A stretch of 51,360 nucleotides of DNA from Bordetella parapertussis (GTDB lineage: Bacteria > Pseudomonadota > Gammaproteobacteria > Burkholderiales > Burkholderiaceae_C): NCBI GenBank assembly GCA_945861305.1, contig CAMATW010000018.1, forward strand, positions 1 through 51,360, in the 5' to 3' direction. This document shows positions 11,893 to 20,220 of this stretch, piece after piece. Both the position numbers and the translations under genes were made by a program. The notes under the pieces were generated by a model. It was given only the letters and a program-made list of their open reading frames with translations. It was not told the origin of the DNA and searched no databases. Positions within the stretch are counted from its first letter, which is position 1. Each line of letters opens with the position of its first letter.

Positions 11893-13479
11893 TCAGGCTC
11901 GTGATTTAACGTAGCGCCCAGGGGCAGGTTCGATGGCCTTGTACTCACCTCGGCCATATTTTTTAGGGGCAGCCACTTGCTGTCCACCATGTTTTTTCAG
12001 CCATGCCGACCAGTCCGGCCACCAACTGCCAGCGTGTTCTTGGGCTTTGCCGCTCCAGTCGGCAAACTGCTTAGGGAAATGGTTGTCTTTGCCAGTCCAA
12101 AAACAGCGCTTTTTAGCTTCGGGTGGGTTGATGACCCCTGCGATATGACCAGACGCCCCCATCACAAAGCGCTTAGGGCCAAGGAACACTTGGGTGGATG
12201 CGTAAGCCGCTTCAATGGGCACGATGTGGTCTTCGCGTGAGCCATAGATGTACAAAGGGGTGTCCACTCTGCGCATATCGATACGCTCGCCGCACACCTG
12301 CGCCTTGCCTGGCTTGATGAGGTTGTTTTCAAGGTAGGTGTTGCGCAAGTACCAGGCATACATGGGGCCAGGCAAATTGGTGGCGTCGCTGTTCCAGTAG
12401 AGCAAATCGAAAGGTGGCGGTGTTTCACCTTTGAGGTAATTGCCGACCACGTAGTTCCACACCAAATCGTTGGGACGCAAGAAACTGAAGGTTTGTGCCA
12501 TGTCGCGGCCAGCCATCAAGCCGCCTTCAGAGAACTGGGCTTCTCGAAATTTGACAAAAGCTTCGTCGATGAACACATCGAGCATGCCGGTGTGCGCAAA
12601 ATCCACCAAAGTGGTCAGCAAGGTGGCGCTCGCCACAGGGTCTTGACCACGAGCGGCCAATACCGCCAAGGCGTTGCTGAGGATGGTGCCCCCCACGCAA
12701 AAACCCAAGGCGTTGATTTGCGGCATATTGCCAATGCGCCTTGTCACCTCAATGGCTTCCAACGCGCCTTTTTCCACATAATCGTCCCACGTGGTGTTGG
12801 CCATGGCGGCGTCGGGGTTGCGCCAACTCACCACGAAAGTGCGGTGACCTTGCGCCACCGAATAGCGAATCAGCGAGTTGGTGGGCTGGAGATCAAGGAT
12901 GTAAAACTTGTTGATGCAAGGCGGGATCAGCAAAAACGGCCGCTGATAGACCTGGGGTGTGAGGGGTTTGTATTCCAGCAGTTGGAACAACTCGTTTTCA
13001 AACACCACTGCACCCTCGGTGGTGGCAACGTTTTTGCCCACCTCAAACAGGCTCTCATCCGTCATGGACACATGGCCTTGCTTCAAATCGTGCAACATGT
13101 TTTGCACGCCTTGGGCAATGCTCTCGCCTTGGGTGTCTATGGCTTTTTGTTGCGCCTCGGCATTGAAGGCCAAAAAATTGCTAGGCGCTGAAGCCGCGGC
13201 CCACTGCTCCACCGCAAAACGGATACGCGCTTTGGTTTTATCGTCGGTGTCCAAGGCCTCGGTCATGCCCATCAAGGTGCGGGTGTTGAGCAAATACATG
13301 GCGGCAGAAAACGCTGACACAGGGTTGTGTTGCCAAGGCTCGGCTGCAAAGCGACGGTCTTTCAGTTTGGGGTTGTCATGCAAGCCCTGTAGCCACAAGG
13401 TCATGGCCTCTTGGGCGTAAGTCGATTGCAGTTGGGCGACTTGATCGGTGTGAAAGTTCAGTTGCGGCACAGAGGGCAT
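11893..13479 (-). CDS. phaC: Class I polyhydroxyalkanoate synthase PhaC
   Basis: Polymerises (R)-3-hydroxybutyryl-CoA into granule-forming polyester. The 528-aa protein has an N-terminal PhaC domain and an alpha/beta hydrolase domain. The catalytic triad is visible: Cys261 in the lipase-like box GFCVGGT, Asp417 in GSREDHIVP, and His445 in GASGHIAGV. The segment PPCINKFYILDLQP is typical of the family. It is shorter at the N-terminus than the C. necator enzyme (589 aa), but all catalytic parts are present. Probably the first gene of the minus-strand run phaC-phaB-ttuC-por-dusA. Confidence 0.95.
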   Translation of the reverse strand: MPSVPQLNFHTDQVAQLQSTYAQEAMTLWLQGLHDNPKLKDRRFAAEPWQHNPVSAFSAAMYLLNTRTLMGMTEALDTDDKTKARIRFAVEQWAAASAPSNFLAFNAEAQQKAIDTQGESIAQGVQNMLHDLKQGHVSMTDESLFEVGKNVATTEGAVVFENELFQLLEYKPLTPQVYQRPFLLIPPCINKFYILDLQPTNSLIRYSVAQGHRTFVVSWRNPDAAMANTTWDDYVEKGALEAIEVTRRIGNMPQINALGFCVGGTILSNALAVLAARGQDPVASATLLTTLVDFAHTGMLDVFIDEAFVKFREAQFSEGGLMAGRDMAQTFSFLRPNDLVWNYVVGNYLKGETPPPFDLLYWNSDATNLPGPMYAWYLRNTYLENNLIKPGKAQVCGERIDMRRVDTPLYIYGSREDHIVPIEAAYASTQVFLGPKRFVMGASGHIAGVINPPEAKKRCFWTGKDNHFPKQFADWSGKAQEHAGSWWPDWSAWLKKHGGQQVAAPKKYGRGEYKAIEPAPGRYVKSRA

Positions 13480-13539
13480 GGCATGTAGGAGTTGGCTTTG
13501 AGGTTATCTTATGACAAACCTCTTACAAGAAACTTCCAA

Positions 13540-14364
13540 TCAGTCCAATAAACCGATGCCTGCCGCGAATCTGCCGGTTAAGCCATCGCGTCGGTAGGAA
13601 AAAAATACAGATGGGTTTGAAAAAGTGCACCAAGAAGGTGTGCTGTCGTTGCCTTCAATAGCCCCAACCGGCCACTTGGCCAATTGAAGGCGAGCAAGCT
13701 GCGCCAAATCGCAGAGGTACTGACCATTGGCTGCCAAGGGCTGAAACGCACAGACGGATAAGGGGTCTTGAGCGACAAAAGCTTGGCGAACCTCTTCGCC
13801 CACTTCAAATGCCTGCGGGCCTATACAGGGACCCAGCCAAACTTTCAAATCTTCCAAGGCAGCGCAACTGCGCAAAGCGCGGCGAGTTGCCTCCAACACC
13901 CCGCCTTGCCCGGACACGCCAGCCAAGCCACGCCAGCCCACATGGGCGGCGGCTACCACTTTCTTGGCTGGGCTGTAAAACAGAATAGGCAAACAGTCGG
14001 CCACCATGATGGTGCAAGCCACTCCGGCTTCGCTGGTGAAACAAGCGTCCGCTTGTTGACCATCAGGGGTATCGTGGTGCAACTGCGCCACCACGTCGCC
14101 ATGAACTTGACGCATGAACACAGCGCGTTGTTGCAACTGAAACGCCAGCAACTGGCGGTTGTTGAAAACCGCTTGGGGGTCATCGCCCACATGGTCGCCC
14201 AGATTAAAACTGTCATAAGTAGACAAAGAAGTCCCCCCTGCGCGGGTGGTGCAAAACACTTTAGCCCCTTCCCACTGGGGCAACACGGGCAAGGCATCAG
14301 GCTTCAAAGTCGGGACAGGCAGAAGGTTGGGCGGCTTGGAAGGCCGGCAAGGCCATGCAGGCAT
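13540..14364 (-). CDS. pgeF: Peptidoglycan editing factor PgeF (YfiH/LACC1-type multicopper-like domain)
   Basis: Family members hydrolyse or phosphorolyse purine nucleosides, and in E. coli PgeF removes mis-incorporated amino acids from peptidoglycan precursors. About 274 aa. The zinc/catalytic residues are present: His in RQVHGD, Cys in VADCLPI and His in AAHVGWRGL; FFSYRRDG closes the family signature and is followed by the expected short C-terminus. The earliest ATG (14364) overlaps maiA by 68 nt. A TTG at 14307 would give a start nearer the conserved domain, so the N-terminus is uncertain. Confidence 0.87.
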   Translation of the reverse strand: MPAWPCRPSKPPNLLPVPTLKPDALPVLPQWEGAKVFCTTRAGGTSLSTYDSFNLGDHVGDDPQAVFNNRQLLAFQLQQRAVFMRQVHGDVVAQLHHDTPDGQQADACFTSEAGVACTIMVADCLPILFYSPAKKVVAAAHVGWRGLAGVSGQGGVLEATRRALRSCAALEDLKVWLGPCIGPQAFEVGEEVRQAFVAQDPLSVCAFQPLAANGQYLCDLAQLARLQLAKWPVGAIEGNDSTPSWCTFSNPSVFFSYRRDGLTGRFAAGIGLLD

Positions 14365-14935
14365 CAAACACTTGCAAAGTGCGATCTAGGCCGCTCAAGT
14401 CCACTTTGAATCGGTTGGCATTGAAGATTTGCGGTACCAACACGCAATCGGCCATGCTGGGTTGGTCGCCATGGCAAAAGCGCCCAGTAGCAGGGTGGTT
14501 CAGTTGTTTCTCAAATGCCACCAGACCCAAACGCACCCAGTGGTGGTACCAAGTGTTTTTGGTGTCCTCGTCTAACTTCAGTGTTCCGGTAAGGTATTTC
14601 AAAATCCGCAGGTTATTCAAAGGGTGAATTTCGCATGCAACGGACTGCGACAAGGATCGCACGCGGCTCCTGCCAAAGGCATCAGCGGGCATGAGTGAGG
14701 GTTGTGTGTATTTTTCATCCAAGTACTCGATGATTGCCATGGATTGGGTCAGTCGCAAGCCATCAATTTCCAACACCGGCACCAAGGCATCTGCGTTGAC
14801 TGCAGTGAATTCGTCTTGCAACTGCTGGCCTTTGGCCAAGTGCACAGACACATAGTCGCAGCTCAGGCCCTTGAGAGCCAAAGCAATGCGAACCCGAAAG
14901 GAGGCGGAGGAACGGAAGAAAGAATAAAGCTTCAT
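14297..14935 (-). CDS. maiA: Maleylacetoacetate isomerase (zeta-class glutathione S-transferase)
   Basis: Isomerises maleylacetoacetate to fumarylacetoacetate in tyrosine/homogentisate degradation, using glutathione. About 212 aa. The N-terminal thioredoxin-fold domain carries the zeta-GST motif SSASFRVRIAL with the catalytic serine. LVPVLEIDG and LTQSMAIIEYLDE follow, then the C-terminal helical domain with HPLNNLR, also diagnostic of MaiA. Two adjacent ATGs (14941 and 14935) are possible; the second gives the usual MKLYSFFRSS start. Its end overlaps pgeF. No hmgA/fahA genes are nearby in the window. Confidence 0.9.
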   Translation of the reverse strand: MKLYSFFRSSASFRVRIALALKGLSCDYVSVHLAKGQQLQDEFTAVNADALVPVLEIDGLRLTQSMAIIEYLDEKYTQPSLMPADAFGRSRVRSLSQSVACEIHPLNNLRILKYLTGTLKLDEDTKNTWYHHWVRLGLVAFEKQLNHPATGRFCHGDQPSMADCVLVPQIFNANRFKVDLSGLDRTLQVFDACMALPAFQAAQPSACPDFEA

Positions 14936-15022
14936 ATGCATAGGATAAGCGTTTTGCTGAGCTTTGGAGGCGACTGGCTAATCGCTACACTCAGGCCCAA
15001 TAACGTCGCCCAAAGAACCATC

Positions 15023-15568
15023 TTGCTGAAAAACCCTGTTAACCATTGTCGAAACTGCGGAACTGCGGTGCTGATGCGCCTGCCCGACGACGGCGACACC
15101 CGCCTGCGAGCCGTGTGCCCCGCTTGCCACACCGTTCATTACGACAACCCACTGAATGTGGTGGGCACCATCCCCATGTGGGGAAAGCAGGTGCTTTTGT
15201 GCAAACGCAATATCGAGCCGCGCAAAGGATTTTGGACCTTGCCTGCGGGCTTCATGGAACTGCACGAATCCTTGGCGCAAGGCGCGGCACGAGAAACCGA
15301 CGAGGAAGCTGGCGCCCAGTTCGAGATGCAAGCGCTGTTCACGGTGATCGATGTGCCCAAGGTCGGGCAAGTGCATTTCTTCTTCCTCGCCAAGCTTCAG
15401 AGCGATCAGTTCAACCCTGGCCATGAAACTATGGAGGCCAGGCTGTTTGAAGAAGCCGACATCCCTTGGGACGACTTGGCGTTTCGCACCGTTCGCGAGA
15501 CTTTGAAGACGTTTTATGCCGACCGCGCTTCTGGCGAGTTTGGTTTTCACCAGTTCGTCATCAGCTAG
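15023..15568 (+). CDS. NUDIX hydrolase with N-terminal zinc ribbon
   Basis: A pyrophosphohydrolase of the Nudix family, preceded by a small zinc-ribbon: Cys-x2-Cys (HCRNCG) and Cys-x2-Cys (CPACH) about 20 residues apart. The Nudix box is complete: Gly, Glu after five residues, then REx2EE and Gly in the region following LPAGFMEL. This zinc-ribbon-Nudix architecture resembles the NADH pyrophosphatase/ADP-ribose group, but the substrate is not established. The start is uncertain: TTG at 15023 gives the normal short N-terminus, while an ATG at 14936 would add 29 residues and touch the divergent maiA start. Confidence 0.83.
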   Translation: MLKNPVNHCRNCGTAVLMRLPDDGDTRLRAVCPACHTVHYDNPLNVVGTIPMWGKQVLLCKRNIEPRKGFWTLPAGFMELHESLAQGAARETDEEAGAQFEMQALFTVIDVPKVGQVHFFFLAKLQSDQFNPGHETMEARLFEEADIPWDDLAFRTVRETLKTFYADRASGEFGFHQFVIS

Positions 15569-15571
15569 ACC

Positions 15572-15623
15572 CGTCTTTGCGAATAGCGTAGCGACGAAGC
15601 AATGACAACCCCTCGCAATGACG
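15572..15623. repeat. 52-bp palindromic (REP/MITE-like) element
   Basis: The ends form an inverted repeat, CGTCTTTGCGA against CGTCATTGCGA, matching at 10 of 11 positions. The interior contains GCGTAGCGACGAAGCAATGACA, another half-matching arm. It fills the gap between two convergent genes. It resembles the widespread GTCATTGCGAG... class of bacterial intergenic repeats (recalled, not searched). Confidence 0.6.
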
Positions 15624-15626
15624 CCG

Positions 15627-16790
15627 CTATTTACCGCCCAACCCCATGCTTCTGGTAATCACCTCTTTCATGATCTCATTGGTGCCGCCATAAATACGCT
15701 GCACCCTTGCATCGGCATAGGCGCGGGTGATGGGGTACTCCCACATGAAGCCGTTGCCGCCATGCAGCTGCACACAAGCGTCCATCACCTTGCATTGCAA
15801 ATCGGTACACCAATACTTCGCCATGCTGGCGGTGGCAGTGTCCAGTTTGTCTTGCAAAAGCAACTCGGTACATTTGTCCACAAACACCTGCGCGATTTGC
15901 ACTTCTGTTTGCAGCTCGGCCAAGGTAAACCGGGTGTGTTGAAACGCGGCCAGCGCTTGGCCAAATACTTGGCGCTGCTTGACGTAGTCAATGGTCCAAA
16001 CAATAGCTGCTTGGGCAGCGGCGACCGCGCCAATGGCGATTTGTAAGCGCTCCCAAGGCAACTGCTCCATCAGGCAAATAAAACCTTTGTTCAGCATGGC
16101 GTCTCCACCCAATAAAGCCTCAGCAGGTAAACGCACGTTATCGAAAAACAGCTCGCAGGTGTCTTGCGCCTTGAGACCCAATTTCTTCAGCGGCTTGCCT
16201 TTGGTGAAGCCCTGTACACCGGCCTCCAGCAAGAACAGGCTGGTTCCCTTGCCACCTGCGGCTGGGTTGGTTTTGGCCACCACAATAACCAAGTCCGAGT
16301 GCCAGCCGTTGGTGATGTAAGTTTTGCTGCCGTTGAGCACAAACGAGCCATCGGCTTGCGCCATGGCCGTGGTTTTGATGCCTTGCAAATCACTGCCCGC
16401 CGCCGGTTCGGTCATGGCAATTGCGCCTACCATGTCGCCACGCGCCATGGCGGGCAAATAGCGCTGCTTTTGCGCCTCTGTGCCGTAATGCTGAATATAG
16501 GGCGCGACGATTTCGGTGTGCAAACCGTACCCTATGCCGCTGAAGCCCGCCGCGCTCAGTTCCTCCATTTGAATAATGGAATACAACTTGTCAGCACCAA
16601 AACCGCCGCAGGTCTCGGGTTGGGTCATGCACAAAAAACCCAGAGCACCGGCCTTGGCCCAAACCTGCTTGTCCACATAGCCTTGCTCTTCCCAGACATC
16701 GTGGTGGGGCGCGATTTCTTCTGTCATGAAACGGCGGAAACTGTCGCGAAAGTCCTGGTGCTCAGGGCTGAAAAGTGTGCGTTCGATCAT
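15627..16790 (-). CDS. Acyl-CoA dehydrogenase
   Basis: FAD enzyme that introduces the alpha-beta double bond into acyl-CoA thioesters. 387 aa, with AITEPAAGSDL-like AMTEPAAGSDLQG, GSKTYITNG (FAD-binding region) and QIYGGTNEIM-like RIYGGTNEIM. The position that holds the catalytic Glu in medium-chain enzymes is Gly here (IYGG). A Glu in LPWERLQIA is placed as in long-chain and isovaleryl-CoA dehydrogenases, which use a helix-G base. This suggests the long/branched-chain subgroup. The ATG at 16790 has GGAGA 6-7 nt upstream. It is divergent from lldP and convergent with the NUDIX gene. Confidence 0.9.
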   Translation of the reverse strand: MIERTLFSPEHQDFRDSFRRFMTEEIAPHHDVWEEQGYVDKQVWAKAGALGFLCMTQPETCGGFGADKLYSIIQMEELSAAGFSGIGYGLHTEIVAPYIQHYGTEAQKQRYLPAMARGDMVGAIAMTEPAAGSDLQGIKTTAMAQADGSFVLNGSKTYITNGWHSDLVIVVAKTNPAAGGKGTSLFLLEAGVQGFTKGKPLKKLGLKAQDTCELFFDNVRLPAEALLGGDAMLNKGFICLMEQLPWERLQIAIGAVAAAQAAIVWTIDYVKQRQVFGQALAAFQHTRFTLAELQTEVQIAQVFVDKCTELLLQDKLDTATASMAKYWCTDLQCKVMDACVQLHGGNGFMWEYPITRAYADARVQRIYGGTNEIMKEVITRSMGLGGK

Positions 16791-16875
16791 GCTTGTCTCC
16801 AAAGCGTAACGAGAGGGAAAACCCTTTAGCGTATCTTCCTATAATTTTTGGTTTACCCGCATCGGAGACTACCCC

Positions 16876-18537
16876 ATGGTTTGGCAACAAATTTACGATC
16901 CCTTAGGCAATATGCTTTTGTCTACCTTACTGGCTGCCGTGCCCGTGGTGGTGATGTTGGTCGGCTTGGGCTTTTTGCACATGAAGGCGCACATCGCCGC
17001 AGGTGCGGGTTTGCTTGCTGCTCTGGTGATTGCGATAGCTGTTTATGGAATGCCCAGCGAGATGGCGGCAAGTGCCGCACTCTATGGCGGCCTGAATGGC
17101 TTGCTGCCCATTGGCTGGATCGTGCTCAACATCATCTTTTTGCACCAACTGACTGAGCAAAACGGCAGCTTTAAGGTGCTGCAAGACTCGATTGCCGGTA
17201 TCACCGAAGACCGCCGCTTGCAGTTGCTGCTGATTGCCTTTGCGTTTGGCGCTTTCTTTGAAGGGGCGGCGGGTTTTGGCACACCTGTGGCGGTCACCGC
17301 AGCTATTCTGATAGGCCTTGGCTTTTCGCCCTTGGCAGCCTCGGGCTTGTCGCTGATTGCCAATACCGCACCTGTCGCCTTTGGTGCCTTGGGCACCCCT
17401 ATCATCACCTTGGCCAAGGTGCATGGCTACAACGCCATGGAAGTCTCCATGATGGTTGGTCGCCAATTGCCTTTCTTTTCCTTGCTTGTTCCATTCTGGC
17501 TTATTTGGGCCTTCGCGGGGCGTCGTGCCATGTGGGATATCTGGCCCGCTATCTTGGTGACCGGGGCAAGCTTTGCCATCATGCAATTCTTGGTTTCCAA
17601 CTATATTGGCCCTGAATTGGTCGACATCATTGCTGCTGTAGTCAGCATGGCCAGCTTGGTCACCTTCTTGCGCTTTTGGCAACCAAAAACCATTTGGACC
17701 TCGGTTTCATTGAAAGGTCATGAAACAACCGGCGGCGAAGCGCAAGCTCCCAGAGCTGTCACGGTGCATTCACGCGATGCCATCATCCGCGCTTGGATGC
17801 CTTGGGCCATCCTCACTGTCTTTATTTTTATTTGGGGACAGCCCGCGATTAAAGCTTATTTCAATGGCTTGTTTGCACCCCAATTCCCTATGGATGGTTT
17901 GCACAACCTGATTGAAAAGATGCCCCCGGTCGTTCCTGTTCCTAAAACTGAAAGTGCCATCTACACGCTCAATCTGTTGTCTTCCACAGGAACCGGCATT
18001 TTGCTTTCGGCTATCGTGGGCGGCTTGGTGATGAAATACAACCCGATCAATATGGTCCGGATTTTCTTCTCCACCTTGTGGCTTGTTCGCTATTCATTGC
18101 TGACCATTGTGTTGATGCTGGCGCTGGGCTACCTCACACGCTACTCAGGCACCGACACCACTTTGGGCTTGGCCTTTGCCAATACCGGCGTCTTCTACCC
18201 CTTCTTTGGCACCTTGATGGGCTGGCTGGGCGTAGCGCTAACGGGCTCTGACACTGCGTCCAATGTGCTGTTTGGCGGCATGCAAAAAGTCGCGGCTGAA
18301 CAGCTGGGCTTGTCGCCCAACCTCATGGGTGCGGCGAACAGTTCGGGCGGCGTGATGGGCAAGATGATTGACGCACAGTCCATTGTGGTGGCCTCCACCG
18401 CCACGCGTTGGTTCAACCACGAAGGCGACATCCTGCGCTATGTGTTCTTCCACTCCATTGCTCTGGCCTGTTTGGTGGGCATTTTGGTGACCCTGCAAGC
18501 CTATGTTTTCCCCTTCACCTTGATGGTGGTCAAGTAA
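16876..18537 (+). CDS. lldP: L-lactate permease
   Basis: Inner-membrane lactate/glycolate:proton symporter of the LctP family. The 553-aa protein has about 12-14 hydrophobic helices and the family signatures FGAFFEGAAGFGTPVAVTAA, TGSDTASNVLFGG and NSSGGVMGKMIDAQSIVVA. A GGAGA Shine-Dalgarno lies before the ATG at 16876. It starts 85 bp from the divergent acyl-CoA dehydrogenase gene, and a secreted cupin gene follows 24 nt later. No lactate dehydrogenase (lldD or dld) accompanies it here. Confidence 0.94.
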   Translation: MVWQQIYDPLGNMLLSTLLAAVPVVVMLVGLGFLHMKAHIAAGAGLLAALVIAIAVYGMPSEMAASAALYGGLNGLLPIGWIVLNIIFLHQLTEQNGSFKVLQDSIAGITEDRRLQLLLIAFAFGAFFEGAAGFGTPVAVTAAILIGLGFSPLAASGLSLIANTAPVAFGALGTPIITLAKVHGYNAMEVSMMVGRQLPFFSLLVPFWLIWAFAGRRAMWDIWPAILVTGASFAIMQFLVSNYIGPELVDIIAAVVSMASLVTFLRFWQPKTIWTSVSLKGHETTGGEAQAPRAVTVHSRDAIIRAWMPWAILTVFIFIWGQPAIKAYFNGLFAPQFPMDGLHNLIEKMPPVVPVPKTESAIYTLNLLSSTGTGILLSAIVGGLVMKYNPINMVRIFFSTLWLVRYSLLTIVLMLALGYLTRYSGTDTTLGLAFANTGVFYPFFGTLMGWLGVALTGSDTASNVLFGGMQKVAAEQLGLSPNLMGAANSSGGVMGKMIDAQSIVVASTATRWFNHEGDILRYVFFHSIALACLVGILVTLQAYVFPFTLMVVK

Positions 18538-18561
18538 GTCTCAACCTCTGGGAGTATTGCT

Positions 18562-18951
18562 ATGAAAGCTTCAACCTTGTTGGTGTGTTTGATGGGTGCT
18601 GGCCTGATGGGCTTGGTTTCTGCCCAAAAGCCTGGCTTCACCCGCGTGGCTTTGCAGTCGCATGAACTGAGTGTGCCTGGACGCTTGGGGGTGCAAGCGC
18701 GTGCCGAATTCGACCCTGGCATCTTCGCCGGACGCCATACCCACCCTGGTGAAGAGCTAGGCTATGTCTTGGATGGAGAGTTTGAAATACGCGTTGACGG
18801 CCAAGAGCCCAAAACAGTGAAAGCAGGAGACGCCTTCATGATTCCTGCCAACACCATCCACGATGCGCTCAACACAGGCACTACCAAAGGCAAAATTTTG
18901 GCCACTTATTTCGTGGAAAAAGGCAAGCCGGTAGCGACTTTTGTGAACTGA
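18562..18951 (+). CDS. Secreted cupin-domain protein
   Basis: A 129-aa protein with an N-terminal signal peptide (MKASTLLVCLMGAGLMGLVSAQ, cleavage expected after Ala21) and one cupin_2 barrel. Metal-binding residues of cupin motif 1 are seen in GRHTHPGEELGYVLDGEFE and motif 2 in PANTIHDALN. The reaction is unknown; periplasmic single-cupin proteins of this size are common next to catabolic genes. It follows lldP at short distance on the same strand with GGGAG before the ATG, so co-transcription is likely. Confidence 0.85.
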   Translation: MKASTLLVCLMGAGLMGLVSAQKPGFTRVALQSHELSVPGRLGVQARAEFDPGIFAGRHTHPGEELGYVLDGEFEIRVDGQEPKTVKAGDAFMIPANTIHDALNTGTTKGKILATYFVEKGKPVATFVN

Positions 18952-18964
18952 GTCTTTAAAGACT
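18951..18964. other. 14-bp perfect palindrome between convergent genes
   Basis: AGTCTTTAAAGACT lies between the cupin stop and the stop of the next minus-strand gene. It has no T-run and is too short to call a terminator; it may be an inverted-repeat binding site or chance. Confidence 0.35.
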
Positions 18965-19327
18965 GCAGATGTATTTGTACATGGCTTGGCTGCTGGGGTC
19001 GCCGCCTATTACTATCCAGTCGCTGGGTTGGTAAACTTCATCTGACTTTTGACCCGTGGCCATGGGGCCAGGGTAGCCAGCTACCTGCATATTGCGTTGA
19101 CGGCCTTCTTGGCAGTCGTATTGCCACACACCTCGGTAGGACATGTCCCCTTGGGGGTCGGCATGCTTCAGGTTTTGAATGTGCCAAAACATGCGTAAAT
19201 TGGCAGTTTTCTTGATGTTGGGGTCGACAAATAAACCTGTGCCGTATTCATTTTCAGATACCAAGACCCATTCAGCTATGGCAGAAAAACTGATTAACAA
19301 AATAACTGCTGCAATGATTTTTTTCAT
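18956..19327 (-). CDS. Secreted hypothetical protein, surface-adhesin-E-like
   Basis: A 123-aa protein with a clear signal peptide (MKKIIAAVILLISFSAIAEW, cleavage near Ala18). The mature part has the layout of the small 'surface-adhesin protein E' domain: EWVLVSEN, FVDPN, a central MFWHIQNLK, and YDC/YICSL cysteines likely forming one disulfide. Function is unknown; similar proteins are scattered in betaproteobacteria. GAGGAAAT precedes the ATG at 19327. Convergent with the cupin gene, with only a few bases between them. Confidence 0.7.
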   Translation of the reverse strand: MKKIIAAVILLISFSAIAEWVLVSENEYGTGLFVDPNIKKTANLRMFWHIQNLKHADPQGDMSYRGVWQYDCQEGRQRNMQVAGYPGPMATGQKSDEVYQPSDWIVIGGDPSSQAMYKYICSL

Positions 19328-19381
19328 TCGATTTCCTCAATAATGACTCAAACGGCATTTAAGGCATTCTAAAAACCCCTC

Positions 19382-19406
19382 TCTCTGGGCTTAATAACCC
19401 CAGAGA
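19382..19406. other. Hairpin in the 19328-19529 intergenic region
   Basis: An 8-bp stem (TCTCTGGG / CCCAGAGA) with a 9-nt loop, followed on the minus strand by GAGGGGTTTTT. It lies upstream of both divergent neighbours, so a terminator role there is hard to explain; it may be an operator or a leader hairpin. Confidence 0.35.
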
Positions 19407-19529
19407 ATTAAGGGCTCACCAATACCTTGGCAACAAAATAACCCAAATACTCACCCTGACTCAAGTTTCGCCTACAAATTCCGAGAATAGAACACCTCCA
19501 TCACGGATATTTCCGATCAGGATTGCTGC

Positions 19530-20219
19530 ATGAAAAGACTACTAAACCTTTGGCCCGCCCTTTTTCTGCTTGCTTTGGTGGCCTGCGCTGTCAACGGGCC
19601 GGTGGCCTCACCCTTGGCACCCAGCCCCCATCAAGTGATTTTGGGCTCCAATAGCTTTGGTTTTCCGCAAAATAAAATGACGGTGCTGGGCTCAACCCAA
19701 GGCCAAACCTTTGAGACGCGTCACAGCCTGCTTCGCCACGACAGTTGCGCCAAAGGCAGCATGGATATCGTAGAACTATCTGGCACCATCGATCCTGCCA
19801 GTTTGCAAAGTTTGCAAGCGCATATGCACAATTTTTCGCAATGCATCAACCGCCAAGGACAGCGTGTGCCACCACAGGTCTACCTCAACTCCAACGGGGG
19901 CAAGCCTATTTTGGGCATAGAGTTGGGTCAAATTTTGGCTCGCTATGGTGCAGAAGCCGTGGTCACCGAAGGCCAGCTTTGCTCAGGAGCTTGCGCGGTG
20001 GGTTTTCTAACCGCCAGACAACGCAGCGTCAAATCCAATGGACGGGTCGTATTGTATTTTAATGGGGCCAAAAACAATGGCTTTGATTGCGCCCGCTCCA
20101 ACGATATGATGCCGCTGCAAAACCATTTTTTGGTTGCCGCAGGTCGTACTGGCGGCACCGCTTTGTACAACCAAGCCTTGACCTACTGCAACAGCGACAG
20201 GGGCTGGGAGATTTCCTGA
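19530..20219 (+). CDS. Lipoprotein with periplasmic ClpP/crotonase-like domain
   Basis: A 229-aa protein with a lipoprotein signal peptide (LFLLALVAC, lipidated Cys at residue 19). The mature part resembles predicted periplasmic ClpP-like proteins (COG3904-type): VYLNSNGGKPILGIELGQIL followed by TEGQLCSGACAVGFLTAR, where the Ser and paired Cys recall the nucleophile turn of ClpP/SppA-like folds. No proven activity. Four further Cys suggest disulfides. It is followed after 1 nt by a ParA-family gene on the same strand, so the two are probably co-translated, an unusual pairing. Confidence 0.65.
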   Translation: MKRLLNLWPALFLLALVACAVNGPVASPLAPSPHQVILGSNSFGFPQNKMTVLGSTQGQTFETRHSLLRHDSCAKGSMDIVELSGTIDPASLQSLQAHMHNFSQCINRQGQRVPPQVYLNSNGGKPILGIELGQILARYGAEAVVTEGQLCSGACAVGFLTARQRSVKSNGRVVLYFNGAKNNGFDCARSNDMMPLQNHFLVAAGRTGGTALYNQALTYCNSDRGWEIS

Positions 20220-20220
20220 T

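Noticed and set aside
13499..13526. Hairpin GAGGTT/AACCTC upstream of phaC
   Set aside because: Only six pairs with a long loop and no T-run; not distinguishable from chance.
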